A stretch of DNA of 64,000 nt. Source: Streptomyces composti (lineage in GTDB: Bacteria; Actinomycetota; Actinomycetes; Streptomycetales; Streptomycetaceae). The number at the start of each line of letters is the position of its first letter. Positions within the stretch are counted from its first letter, which is position 1. Of this stretch, positions 6,974 through 15,110 are shown piece by piece. Position numbers and translations under genes: made by a program. The notes under the pieces are model-generated. The model had not been told where the DNA came from. It worked only from the letters and a program-made list of their open reading frames with translations, and did not search any database. The DNA lies in NCBI RefSeq assembly GCF_012034205.1, contig NZ_JAATEM010000032.1, positions 1 to 64,000 of the forward strand. Direction: 5' to 3'.

Positions 6974-8817
6974 GGCACGATCGCCTCCTCCACGAGAAGC
7001 CGCCCGGCCGCCGCGATCGACTCGGCGTCGATGCCGGCCGCGTGCAGCTGCTCTTCGGGAGTCGCCGAACCCGGCATCGAGCGCACGGCCAGCCGCACCA
7101 GCCGCGGTACCGGCCGCCCGTCGGTGAAGGCCCCGCTCACCGCGTCGCCGAGGCCGCCCTCGAGGTGGTGGTCCTCCACGGTGACCAGGCAGCCGGTCTC
7201 GTCGGCGGCCCGGCGCAGGGTGTCCCGGTCCACGGGCTTGACCGAGTACAGATCGATCACCCGCGCCGCGATGCCCAGCTCCGCCAGCGCATCCGCCGCC
7301 TTCAGCGCCTCGGGGACGGTGATCCCGGCAGCGACGAGCGTCAGCCGGTCCTCGCCGGAGGAGCGCAGCACCTTGCTGCCGCCGACGGGGAACCGCTCGT
7401 CGGGGCCGTAGATCACCGGGCCCGCGCCGCGGGAGGTGCGCAGATAGCGGATGCCGTCCAGACCGGCCATGGCCTCGACCAGGCGGGCGGTCTGGTTGGC
7501 GTCGCACGGGTACAGCACGGTCGAGCCGTGCACCGCCCGCATCATCGCCAGGTCCTCCAGGCCCATCTGGCTGGGCCCGTCCTGCCCGATGGCCACTCCG
7601 GCGTGCGAGCCGACGAGGCAGAGGCCGGAGCCGCTGATCGACGCCATGCGGACGAAGTCGTGGGCGCGGGTGAGGAACGCGGCGAAGGTGGCCGCGTACG
7701 GGGTCCAGCCGCGTGCCGCCATGCCGACGGCGGTGGCGACCATCTGCTGCTCGGCGATGTAGCACTCGAAGTAGCGCTCGGGGTGCTCCTTGGCGAACTG
7801 CTCGGCGCGGGTGGAGTCCCCCACCTCACCGTCGAGGACGACGACATCGGCGCGGGCCGTGCCGAGGGCGGCCAGCGCCTCACCGAAGGCGTCCCGGGTC
7901 GCCGCCTCCTCACCCCTGTCCCAGCGGGGCGGAGTGAACTGCCCGGCGGGCACGGAGTGCAGCGCACGGGCGTCCGGCGGCTGGTGCACCCGGACCGTCA
8001 GATCGCGGGGGCCGCCGAGTTCGGCGATGGCCTCCTCCGCGTCGGGCAGCGGCTTGCCGTGCAGGCCCTCGCGGTCCTGGACGGCCTCGACGCCCCTGCC
8101 CTTGAGAGTGCGGGCGAGGATCGCGGTGGGCTGGCCCGCGGTGGACAGCGCCTCGCCGTAGGCACGGTCCACGGCGTCCACGTCGTGACCGTCGACCTCG
8201 ACGGTGTGCCAGCCGAACGCCTGGAAGCGGCGGGCATAGGCGTCGAGGTCATGGCCGTGCCGGGTGGGGCCGCGCTGGCCCAGCCGGTTGACGTCCACGA
8301 TCGCGACCAGGTTGTCCAGGTGTTCGTACGCCGCGTGCTCGGCGGCCTCCCACACCGAACCCTCGGCGAGTTCGCTGTCCCCGCACAGCACCCACACCCG
8401 GTAGTCGGCGTGGTCCAGGCGCTTGCCGGCCAGCGCGAGGCCGACCCCGACGGGAAGTCCCTGCCCCAGCGAGCCGGTGGCGGTCTCCACCCAGGGCAGC
8501 TGCCGGGGTGTCGGGTGGCCCTCGAGGCGGCTGCCGAGCTTGCGGAAGGTCAGCAGTTCCTCGTCGTCGATGGCGCCCGCCGCCTTGAACGCCGCGTACA
8601 TCAGCGGCGAGGCGTGCCCCTTGGAGAGCACGAAGCGGTCGTTGCCGGGGTGGTCGGGGTGGTCGAAGTCGTAGTGGAGGTGGCGCGCGAGCAGCACGGC
8701 CATCAGGTCGGCGGCGGACATCGAGGAGGTGGGATGCCCGGAGCCCGCGGCAGCCGCGGCACGGACGCTGTCCACCCGCAACTGCTGTCCGAGTTCGGCG
8801 AGTTCACCGGTGTTCAT
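6970..8817 (-). CDS. tkt: transketolase
   Basis: A 615-residue single-chain transketolase, transferring two-carbon units in the pentose phosphate pathway with thiamine diphosphate. The N-terminal ThDP domain shows SGHPTSS (residue ~28), the HYDFDHPDHPGNDRFVLSKGH region and the GDSELAEGS / NRLGQ cofactor-binding motif. The pyrimidine domain begins near residue 310, with ECYIAEQQMVATAVGMAARG. The C-terminal domain ends the chain. At about 615 residues it is shorter than the usual 660-700-residue bacterial form and closer to the animal-type length. ATG 8817 follows AAGGAG. It overlaps the LigD-like gene downstream and is preceded by a 10-base repeat array. Confidence 0.92.
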   Translation of the reverse strand: MNTGELAELGQQLRVDSVRAAAAAGSGHPTSSMSAADLMAVLLARHLHYDFDHPDHPGNDRFVLSKGHASPLMYAAFKAAGAIDDEELLTFRKLGSRLEGHPTPRQLPWVETATGSLGQGLPVGVGLALAGKRLDHADYRVWVLCGDSELAEGSVWEAAEHAAYEHLDNLVAIVDVNRLGQRGPTRHGHDLDAYARRFQAFGWHTVEVDGHDVDAVDRAYGEALSTAGQPTAILARTLKGRGVEAVQDREGLHGKPLPDAEEAIAELGGPRDLTVRVHQPPDARALHSVPAGQFTPPRWDRGEEAATRDAFGEALAALGTARADVVVLDGEVGDSTRAEQFAKEHPERYFECYIAEQQMVATAVGMAARGWTPYAATFAAFLTRAHDFVRMASISGSGLCLVGSHAGVAIGQDGPSQMGLEDLAMMRAVHGSTVLYPCDANQTARLVEAMAGLDGIRYLRTSRGAGPVIYGPDERFPVGGSKVLRSSGEDRLTLVAAGITVPEALKAADALAELGIAARVIDLYSVKPVDRDTLRRAADETGCLVTVEDHHLEGGLGDAVSGAFTDGRPVPRLVRLAVRSMPGSATPEEQLHAAGIDAESIAAAGRLLVEEAIVP

Positions 8818-8845
8818 GAGTCTCCTTGGCCTGGTAGTGGGCCTT

Positions 8846-8895
8846 GATCGATAGGGATCGAAGGGGATCGGTAGCGATCGACGGGGATCGACGGG
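8846..8895. repeat. 10-base phased GATCGAnnGG repeats upstream of transketolase
   Basis: Five consecutive decamers begin with GATCG at 8846, 8856, 8866, 8876 and 8886, exactly one helical turn apart, in the form GATCGATAGG, GATCGAAGGG, GATCGGTAGC, GATCGACGGG, GATCGACGGG. The array lies 28 bases before the transketolase start, on the side where its promoter or leader should be. Helical phasing fits cooperative protein binding or an expanded simple repeat. Confidence 0.7.
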
Positions 8896-8948
8896 TCGGC
8901 GGATGCGGCGGGCGGGGCGCGGGCCCGTTGCGACACGGCCCGCTCGGG

Positions 8949-10571
8949 TCAGGGCAGCTCGGGGCGCCTCACGGGACCGGGCGCGGGGTGCGCCTCGTCC
9001 AGCACCTCGCCGGAGGACGCCCCGGGGCCGGGCTGGTTCCTGGCAGGTTCACCACCCGGCTGATTCTTCGCGGGCTCACCGCCCGGCTGATTCTTCGCGG
9101 GCTCACCACCCGGCTGATTCCTGGCAGGCTCCCGGCCGGACCCCGGCCCGGCCCCGGACCCGCCCTGGCTTCTGCCCCCGCTCCCGCTGCTGCTCCTGTC
9201 GCCACCGCCCGACGCCTGGGCCGTCCCGTTCCCGGAGCCGTCACCCGCGTCACCGTCCCGCCGCGGGCCGCCCGGCACGCGCGCCAGCTCCGGGGACGCC
9301 GTGTCCAGCGGCACGGACCAGGACCGTACGAGCCCCAACTGCACTGCCTGGCGCGGCAGTACGGCGTCCAGCAGCCAGTCGGCGGCGACCCGCACCCGGT
9401 TGCCGGGCATCGCCGCGAGGTGGTAGCCACGGGTGACCGCACCCGCCACGGCCCCGGACAGATGGACGCCGAGCGGATTGGCCGCGGCCTTCACCCCGCC
9501 GAGGTCCACCACGAACCCCATGTCCTTGTGCCGGTAGGCGCGCCGCTCCCCGTCGCCGAGGGACGCGGCGATGTTGTGGGCGCACACCTTGCCCTGCCGC
9601 CAGGCGTGCTGCGCGGTGGGCGCCGTGTACTCCCCCGGCCGGTCCAGGTCCGGCACCGCGGCGGCGTCGCCGCAGGCGAACACCTCGGGCCGGCCCGGCA
9701 CCTGCAGGTGCGGATCGACCAGCAGCCGCCCGCGCTCCATCGGCAGTCCGAGGGACTCGGCGAGCGGATCGGGCCGGACGCCCACGCACCACACCAGCGT
9801 GCGGGTGTCGACGAACTCGCCGTCGGTCAGCAGCACCCCGTCGTGGGTGGCCTCCTTCACCGAGGTGCCCATCCGCACGTCCACGCCCCGCTCGTGCAGC
9901 ACCCGGCCGGCGGTGCGTGAGAGCCGCTCGTCCAGCTCGGGCAGGACCCGGTCGGCGATGTCGAGCAGCAGCCAGCGGGGCCGCAGACCCGAGCGCAGCG
10001 GATGCTTGCGGACCTGCGCCTCGGTGAACAACTGCCCGTGCGCGGCGACCTCGGTGCCGGTGTAGCCGGCGCCGACCACCACGAAGGTGCAGCGTGCGGC
10101 GCAGCTCTTGGGGTCCTCGGCGGAGGCGGCCAGCTCCATCTGCCGGGTCACGTGGTCGCGCAGGTACAGCGCCTCCGGCAGCCCGCGGAAGCCGTGCGCG
10201 TGTTCGGCCACGCCCGGGATGGGCAGCAGCTTGTTGACGCTGCCGGCCGCGAGCACCAGCCGGTCGTAGGCGAGGGTGCCGGTCTCGCCCTCGGGGCCGG
10301 TGTAGTGCACGGTGCGCGCGTCGAGGTCGATGCCGTCGGCCTCCCCCAGCACCAGCCGCACCTCCGGCAGGGTGCCGGAGAGCGAGATGGTGACCCTGCG
10401 CGGTTCGAGGATGCCCGCGGCCACCTGGGGCAGCAGCGGCAGATACAGGAAGTAGTCGGTCGGGTTCAGCAGGGTGATGTCGGCCCGTCCCTTGGCCCGC
10501 CGGGCCAGGGTGCGGGCCGTGCGGTACCCGGCGAAACCGGCACCGACGATCACAATGCGGGGTCGACTCAC
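8949..10571 (-). CDS. NDH-2-like FAD/NAD(P) oxidoreductase with repeat tail
   Basis: A 540-residue flavoprotein of the type II NADH dehydrogenase family, expected to oxidise NADH and reduce quinone at the inner membrane face. FAD binding is at the N-terminus (IVIVGAGFAG), the NADH-binding Rossmann motif is near residue 165 (FVVVGAGYTG), and the second FAD contact is VFACGDAAAVPDL near residue 310. Residues ~350-415 hold the membrane-associating region (DMGFVVDLGG onward). The catalytic part ends near residue 430. What follows is a ~110-residue disordered tail with five copies of a nine-residue unit close to GGEPAKNQP. GTG 10571 is the start. The tail is unusual for the family. Confidence 0.85.
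   Translation of the reverse strand: MSRPRIVIVGAGFAGYRTARTLARRAKGRADITLLNPTDYFLYLPLLPQVAAGILEPRRVTISLSGTLPEVRLVLGEADGIDLDARTVHYTGPEGETGTLAYDRLVLAAGSVNKLLPIPGVAEHAHGFRGLPEALYLRDHVTRQMELAASAEDPKSCAARCTFVVVGAGYTGTEVAAHGQLFTEAQVRKHPLRSGLRPRWLLLDIADRVLPELDERLSRTAGRVLHERGVDVRMGTSVKEATHDGVLLTDGEFVDTRTLVWCVGVRPDPLAESLGLPMERGRLLVDPHLQVPGRPEVFACGDAAAVPDLDRPGEYTAPTAQHAWRQGKVCAHNIAASLGDGERRAYRHKDMGFVVDLGGVKAAANPLGVHLSGAVAGAVTRGYHLAAMPGNRVRVAADWLLDAVLPRQAVQLGLVRSWSVPLDTASPELARVPGGPRRDGDAGDGSGNGTAQASGGGDRSSSGSGGRSQGGSGAGPGSGREPARNQPGGEPAKNQPGGEPAKNQPGGEPARNQPGPGASSGEVLDEAHPAPGPVRRPELP
9045..9140. repeat. in-frame 27-base repeats coding the NDH-2-like tail
   Basis: About four to five near-identical 27-base units, each containing CACCCGGCTGATTC or a close variant followed by TGGCAGG or TCGCGGG, encode the GGEP(A)(K/R)NQP repeats of the flavoprotein tail on the minus strand. 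Unit length is a multiple of three, so gain or loss of copies keeps the reading frame. Confidence 0.75.
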
Positions 10572-10710
10572 GGTTCGCCTCCGGCGCGGTCGCGGACGTC
10601 GGGAGATGTCCGCGTCCCCCTGGCCGGGGTGGTCAAACGTCCGCCGGTTGCCGCTCCGGCCCCCGGGTACCCGGTTCCGGACACCGACCGCCCACGTCGC
10701 GGAGGCCCCG

Positions 10711-11673
10711 ATGCCCGAGTACGGCTACTTCCTCTCGAGCGAGCAGTACGGCCCGGCGGAACTGATCGAACAGGCCAGGATGGCCGAGCAGGCGGGCTTC
10801 CAGCACCTGTGGATCTCCGACCACTACCACCCGTGGAACGACGAGCAGGGGCAGAGCCCCTTCGTGTGGTCGGTGATCGGCGCGCTGTCGGAGGCGGTGT
10901 CGCTGCCGGTCGGCACGGCGGTGACCTGCCCGACGGTGCGGACCCACCCGGCGGTGGTGGCGCAGGCCGCGGCGACGGCGGCGGTGATGTCGGAGGGCGC
11001 CTTCCGCCTCGGCGTGGGCACGGGCGAGGCGCTCAACGAGCACATCCTCGGCGGCCCCTGGCCGCCCGCCCACGTACGCCTGGAGATGCTGGAGGAGGCC
11101 GTCCAGGTGATGCGCCGGCTGCTCACCGGCGAGGAGGTCAACCACCACGGCACGCACTACACGGTGGAGAACGCCCGTCTCTACACCGTCCCGGACGAGC
11201 CGGTCCCCATCGACATCTCCGGCTTCGGCCCGGCCGCGACCAAGCTGGCTGCGCGGGTCGGCGACGGCTACATCACGATGATGCCGGACGCCCCGATGGT
11301 GCAGCAGTACCGCAAGGGCGGGGGCGGCGGAAAGCCGGTGAGCGGCGGCACCAAGGTCTGCTACGGCACCGACCGCGACGAGTGCGTCCGCACCGTGCAC
11401 CGCCTGTGGGCGAACGAACTGCTCCCCGGCGAGCTGGGCCAGGTCCTGCCCTCACCGAAGCACTTCGAGCAGGCGCAGACCCTGGTCACCAAGGACATGG
11501 TGCGCGACAACCGCGTCTGCGGCGCCGACGTGGACGCCCACGTCACCGAACTGCGCCGCTTCGCCGACGCCGGCTTCGACCGCATCTACGTCAACCAGAT
11601 CGGCCCCGACCTCCGCGGCTTCTTCGACTTCTACCGCACCAAGGTGCTGCCCCAGCTCCAGCAGGCCGGCTGA
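10711..11673 (+). CDS. LLM-class F420-dependent oxidoreductase
   Basis: A 320-residue luciferase-like monooxygenase-fold protein of the F420-dependent group close to glucose-6-phosphate dehydrogenase-type FGD enzymes. The N-terminus (YGYFLSSEQYGP), AEQAGFQHLWISDHYHPW and GVGTGEALNEHI match that family. F420-binding is expected at the barrel top, including the SDHYHPW loop. ATG 10711 follows GGAGG at 10701-10705, six bases away; upstream open frame lacks a ribosome site and is not used. It is divergent from the NDH-2-like gene. The true substrate is not deducible; FGD activity itself is only one possibility. Confidence 0.88.
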   Translation: MPEYGYFLSSEQYGPAELIEQARMAEQAGFQHLWISDHYHPWNDEQGQSPFVWSVIGALSEAVSLPVGTAVTCPTVRTHPAVVAQAAATAAVMSEGAFRLGVGTGEALNEHILGGPWPPAHVRLEMLEEAVQVMRRLLTGEEVNHHGTHYTVENARLYTVPDEPVPIDISGFGPAATKLAARVGDGYITMMPDAPMVQQYRKGGGGGKPVSGGTKVCYGTDRDECVRTVHRLWANELLPGELGQVLPSPKHFEQAQTLVTKDMVRDNRVCGADVDAHVTELRRFADAGFDRIYVNQIGPDLRGFFDFYRTKVLPQLQQAG

Positions 11674-12204
11674 CGCGCCGCTTCTGCGAGACGGCAGCGG
11701 GCCGGTGCCTTCCCTCCTGCAGCCCGCTGCCGCCCCATGGTTGACGCTCCGTCAGTCCCGCCGGATCAGCTCCGGGTCGATACGACGACCGGCCGGCGGC
11801 GCCGGTGCCGATGACCGCGACGACGGGGACACCTGCCGTGGCCGCCGGCAGCGGGGGCACGCCCGCGAGGAACGTCCACACACGGGGCGCCCTCGGCACC
11901 CCGGAACGACGTGTACTCAGCCGATCGCCGGCCGCGGCGCGCGCGCTCATGCGCCCCGCGAACCAGGCCGGCGCGGGGCAGCCGAGCAGGCAGACGGCGA
12001 TCGTCCTGATGGAACATCGCTCCGACCGCCGGCCGATGACAGCGCTGGCCCTCGTCGGTTCGTCCAGGTGCTGGAGATGTTCGGAGCGTTGCAACGCGGC
12101 CGGGTACCCGGCGGGCGGGGCGGCGTAACGCAGCCGGGTGTGTGCCGTGGAGATCGCCGGAGAGCTCGCCACGGCGCGGGGCCCGCACAACTAGGCTCGT
12201 ACGC
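11674..12204. other. 531-base intergenic stretch
   Basis: No convincing gene is seen between the LLM oxidoreductase and the VOC protein. The stretch holds an 11-base-pair hairpin just after the first gene (see terminator) and the VOC promoter motif at its end. Open frames inside it on both strands lack a ribosome site, recognisable motifs or consistent third-position GC bias. Confidence 0.5.
11692..11732 (+). terminator. hairpin after the LLM oxidoreductase
   Basis: A perfect 11-base inverted repeat, CGGCAGCGGGC at 11692-11702 and GCCCGCTGCCG at 11722-11732, with a 19-base loop, starts 18 bases after the stop codon. There is no U-tract, so it fits the U-less termination or mRNA-stabilising hairpins common in streptomycetes. 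Confidence 0.5.
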
Positions 12205-12205
12205 A
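12192..12205 (+). promoter_or_regulatory. leaderless-type -10 box before the VOC gene
   Basis: TAGGCT (12192-12197) lies seven bases before the ATG at 12205, and no Shine-Dalgarno sequence is present. TAnnnT at this spacing is the usual mark of leaderless transcription in actinomycetes, where the mRNA begins at the start codon. No convincing -35 box was found. Confidence 0.45.
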
Positions 12206-12552
12206 TGGAGATTCTGGGTGCCACACTGCGCGTCTACGTCGACGACCTCGAGGCCGCGATCCCCTTCTACGAGCGGCTGGCGGGCACAGCGGCCCTGCGG
12301 TTCGAGCGGGGCGGGGTGCAGGTGGCCGCGGTGGGCTGCTTCCTGCTGATGAGCGGGCCCAGATCCCAGCTGGACCTGCTGCGCAAGGTCGCGGCGACGA
12401 TCGCGGTCACGGACGTCGAGGAGGCCCACAAGACCCTGGTGGAGCTGGGCGCCGACATCGTCGCCGGGCCGGTCACGACTCCCGGGGGGCGCAACCTGAT
12501 CGTCCGTCACCCGGACGGAATGGTGTACGAGTACGTGGACCGGCGAGGGTGA
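12205..12552 (+). CDS. VOC-fold (glyoxalase/bleomycin-resistance-like) protein
   Basis: A single-domain VOC protein of 115 residues. The fold shows as LGATLRVYVDDLEAAIPFYERL at the start, a central IAVTDVEEAHKTLVELGA and the closing GRNLIVRHPDGMVYEYVDRR. VOC proteins usually act as dimers binding a metal and small molecules; the substrate cannot be told here. The first-strand His common in metal-binding VOC enzymes is not evident, so it could be a binding protein rather than an enzyme. The start at 12205 is supported by the leaderless -10 motif and the fold beginning immediately. Confidence 0.8.
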   Translation: MEILGATLRVYVDDLEAAIPFYERLAGTAALRFERGGVQVAAVGCFLLMSGPRSQLDLLRKVAATIAVTDVEEAHKTLVELGADIVAGPVTTPGGRNLIVRHPDGMVYEYVDRRG

Positions 12553-12609
12553 GCCACCGGCCGCCTTCAGCGGCCTCGGCGGCCTCGGCGGCTCCCGCGG
12601 CCCGGCGGG

Positions 12610-13509
12610 TCAGGAGCGGGTGAAGGCGGAGACGACCGTGTCGGTGAGCAGGGCCGCCCCGGTGGCGTCGGGGTCGAGGTCGGGGTCGTAGATGGTGACG
12701 GTGAGGCCCGCGCAGCGCGGTGATTCGAGCAACGGCCGCAGAAGCGCGACGAGTTCACCGGGCTCCAGGCCGTCCGGGTCGGGGCTGTCGACGGCGGGCA
12801 TGACGGCCGGGTCGAGGACATCGGCGTCCAGGTGCACCCAGTAGCCGTCCAGGCCGGGCGCCTCGAAGGAGCGGGCGGCGCCCCTGGCGAGGTCGGCGGC
12901 GCCCCAGCGGCGCAGGTCCCCGACGGTGACGACGGGGATCTTCAGGGCGGCCAGTTCGGCGCGTTCGTCCTCGAAGTAGTCACGCACGCCGAAGAAGCGG
13001 ACGTCCTCGTCCCGCAGGTAGGGCCGCAGTCCCTCCAGGTCGGTGAGGTCCTGCTGGCCGCGCCCGGTGGCCAGGGCGACCTCCTCGCCGCCGGCGGCGC
13101 CGACGTGCTCGGAGTTGCCGGGGTGGCGGAAGTCGGGCGAGGCGTCCACCGCGACCAGTCCGTAGCGCCCGATCCGGCGCAGGGCGAGCGAGGCGCCGAG
13201 CTGGACGGAGCAGTCGCCGCCGAGGACGACGGGCAGGTCCCCGGCGCGCACATGGTGCTCGACGCGGTCGGCGAGCTTGCGGGTGTAGGCGGCGAGGGCA
13301 GCCGCGTTGAAGACTCCGTCGCCCTCCTGCCAGTCGCCCCGGTCGTAGCGGGGCGGTACCACCACCCCGCCCTCCTGCGCGCCCAGCCGCTCGACGATGC
13401 GCTGTTCGCGCAGCGCGCCGGCGAGCTTGTAGCAGCCGGGGACGGTGCCCGGGGCGGGCGGGCGCAGTCCCAGGTTGCTGGGGGCGTCGATCACGACGAT
13501 GTTCCGCAT
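12610..13509 (-). CDS. arginase-fold protein with altered metal ligands
   Basis: A 299-residue arginase/agmatinase-family protein (ureohydrolase fold). The landmarks are present, but two of six Mn ligands differ. The GGDH motif reads GGDC (Cys100), and DAHxD reads DASPD (Asp122, Ser124, Asp126). The third motif, HLDADVLDP, keeps both Asp ligands, and SPDPDGLEPGEL follows as in the family. Such GGDC variants recur in actinomycetes and have no settled activity, so ureohydrolase function should not be assumed. ATG 13509 is chosen over the upstream in-frame ATG at 13545 because GAGGAT precedes it and the fold begins directly. It is convergent with the VOC gene. Confidence 0.8.
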   Translation of the reverse strand: MRNIVVIDAPSNLGLRPPAPGTVPGCYKLAGALREQRIVERLGAQEGGVVVPPRYDRGDWQEGDGVFNAAALAAYTRKLADRVEHHVRAGDLPVVLGGDCSVQLGASLALRRIGRYGLVAVDASPDFRHPGNSEHVGAAGGEEVALATGRGQQDLTDLEGLRPYLRDEDVRFFGVRDYFEDERAELAALKIPVVTVGDLRRWGAADLARGAARSFEAPGLDGYWVHLDADVLDPAVMPAVDSPDPDGLEPGELVALLRPLLESPRCAGLTVTIYDPDLDPDATGAALLTDTVVSAFTRS

Positions 13510-13563
13510 GTGATCATCCTCGCCGACGTGGTGTTTCGGGTTCAACGATCTTCCGGGCGTGCA

Positions 13564-14142
13564 TCAACGGGCCGTCGGATCCGTGTCGCCGGGCGGGCGC
13601 AGCATGTCCGCGGTGACGGCCCAGCGTTCGTGGTCGCGCCAGGCTCCGTCGATGTAGAGCATGTCGGGCGAGTATCCCTCCAGGCGGAATCCGCATGCGC
13701 GGGCCAGGGCGATCGAGGCGCTGTTGCCGGGCTGGACGTTGATCTCCAGGCGGTGCAGTCCCATCGGCCCGAAGGCATGGCGGATCACCAGGCCGAGTGC
13801 CTCGCGCATCAGGCCCCGCCCGGCGGCGTGGGCGAAGGCGCCGTAGCCGAGGGCGCCGTTCCGGAAGGCGCCGTGGACGATGTTGTTGATGTTGATGAAG
13901 CCGGCGATCGCCCCGCCGGCCGCCTTCTCGCAGACCAGGAAGCCGGCCTTCGCCGGGTCCTGGATCAGCTGCCCGGCGTAGACGGAGTAGGCGGCGGCGG
14001 TGTCGGGCGGGAACAGCCAGGGGTGGTGCAGGTCCTTGCTCTCCCTGGCCCGGGCGGTGAACTCGGGGCCGTCCGCGTAGGTGAAGTGGCGTATCCCCAC
14101 GCGGGGGCCTTCGGCGAGGTAGCGGGAGGTGTCGTGCGGCAT
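13564..14142 (-). CDS. GNAT N-acetyltransferase (RimJ/RimL type)
   Basis: A 192-residue GNAT protein of the RimJ/RimL group, which transfers acetyl from acetyl-CoA to an amino group, often on ribosomal proteins or small molecules. The acetyl-CoA pyrophosphate loop lies around ALGYGAFAHAAGRGLMREAL, followed by HRLEINVQPGNSASIALARACGFR, the usual C-terminal acceptor-domain signature. The start at 14142 has TAGGGT six bases upstream and only a weak ribosome site, suggesting a leaderless transcript. The substrate is unknown. Confidence 0.85.
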   Translation of the reverse strand: MPHDTSRYLAEGPRVGIRHFTYADGPEFTARARESKDLHHPWLFPPDTAAAYSVYAGQLIQDPAKAGFLVCEKAAGGAIAGFININNIVHGAFRNGALGYGAFAHAAGRGLMREALGLVIRHAFGPMGLHRLEINVQPGNSASIALARACGFRLEGYSPDMLYIDGAWRDHERWAVTADMLRPPGDTDPTAR

Positions 14143-14177
14143 CCTGTCACCCTATGGCGGCGTCCGGAGGGGGCCGT

Positions 14178-15110
14178 TCAGCTCAGCGGTGGTTCGTCGA
14201 GGGTCAGCGTGCCCGCCTCGGTGTCGAGTTCGGCCATGACGCCGAGGGGGACGGTGAGCGCGTCCTCGCAGTGACCGAACCCGAACTGCTCGGCCACGGG
14301 CACGCCGAGCCCGCCGAGCCGGTCGGCGAGCAGCGACCGCAGCCCGTCGTACGGTTCGCACTCCGTCCAGGAGCCGAGCAGTACGCCTGAGACGCCGTCG
14401 AGCAGGCCGGAGCGCAGCAGCTGGGTGAGGTAGCGGTCGATGCGGTAGGTCTCCTCCCCCACGTCCTCCAGGCACAGCAGTCCGCCGCGCGCGGTGGGTC
14501 TTGCGTGCGGGGTGCCGAGTTCGGCGGCGAGCAGGCTCAGGCAGCCGCCGAGGGTGACGCCGCGGGCCCGGCCGGGGATCAGCGCGCCGCCCCGGCAGGT
14601 GAGGGTGCGGACCGTCTCGGGCGCGAACAGGGTGGCCCGCAGGTGCTCCTGGGCGCGGGCGCTCTTGACGAAGTCGGCGCCGGCCGCCATCGGCCCGTGC
14701 AGGGTGACCAGGCCGAGGCGGGTGGCGAACGCCTCGTGCAGCGCGGTGATGTCGCTGAATCCGACGAACACCTTGGGCCCGGCCGCCCGCATCGCCGTCC
14801 AGTCGAGCAGATCGACGATGCGCTGGGCGCCGTAGCCGCCGCGGGCGCAGATCACCGCAGCCACGGACGGATCGCACCAGGCGGACTGCAGGTCGGCGGC
14901 CCGGTCGGCGTCGCCGCCCGCCAGATAGCCGAAGTCGGCGTGCCGGTCGAGGACATGGGGCGCCACCACGGGGTCGAGATCCCAGCCGCGCAGCACGTCG
15001 AGGCCGTTCTGCAGCCGCTCCTCGGGGACGGGGCCGCTGGGTGCGACCACGGCCACCCGTGCCCCGGGGGCGAGCCGGGGCGGGCGGGTCAGCGGTTCCA
15101 GGCGGCTCAC
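14178..15110 (-). CDS. S66 LD-carboxypeptidase
   Basis: A 310-residue S66-family serine peptidase, the LD-carboxypeptidase type that trims the terminal D-Ala from murein tetrapeptides (LdcA) or related cyclic peptides (MccF). The Ser-Glu-His triad is visible: Ser in VGFSDITALHEA, Glu in LLCLEDVGEETYRIDR, His in FGFGHCEDALTVPLG. GTG 15110 overlaps the stop of the prolyl oligopeptidase-like gene (GTGA). No signal peptide is present, so it acts in the cytoplasm, fitting muropeptide recycling. Neighbouring peptidases support a peptide-salvage role. Confidence 0.9.
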   Translation of the reverse strand: MSRLEPLTRPPRLAPGARVAVVAPSGPVPEERLQNGLDVLRGWDLDPVVAPHVLDRHADFGYLAGGDADRAADLQSAWCDPSVAAVICARGGYGAQRIVDLLDWTAMRAAGPKVFVGFSDITALHEAFATRLGLVTLHGPMAAGADFVKSARAQEHLRATLFAPETVRTLTCRGGALIPGRARGVTLGGCLSLLAAELGTPHARPTARGGLLCLEDVGEETYRIDRYLTQLLRSGLLDGVSGVLLGSWTECEPYDGLRSLLADRLGGLGVPVAEQFGFGHCEDALTVPLGVMAELDTEAGTLTLDEPPLS

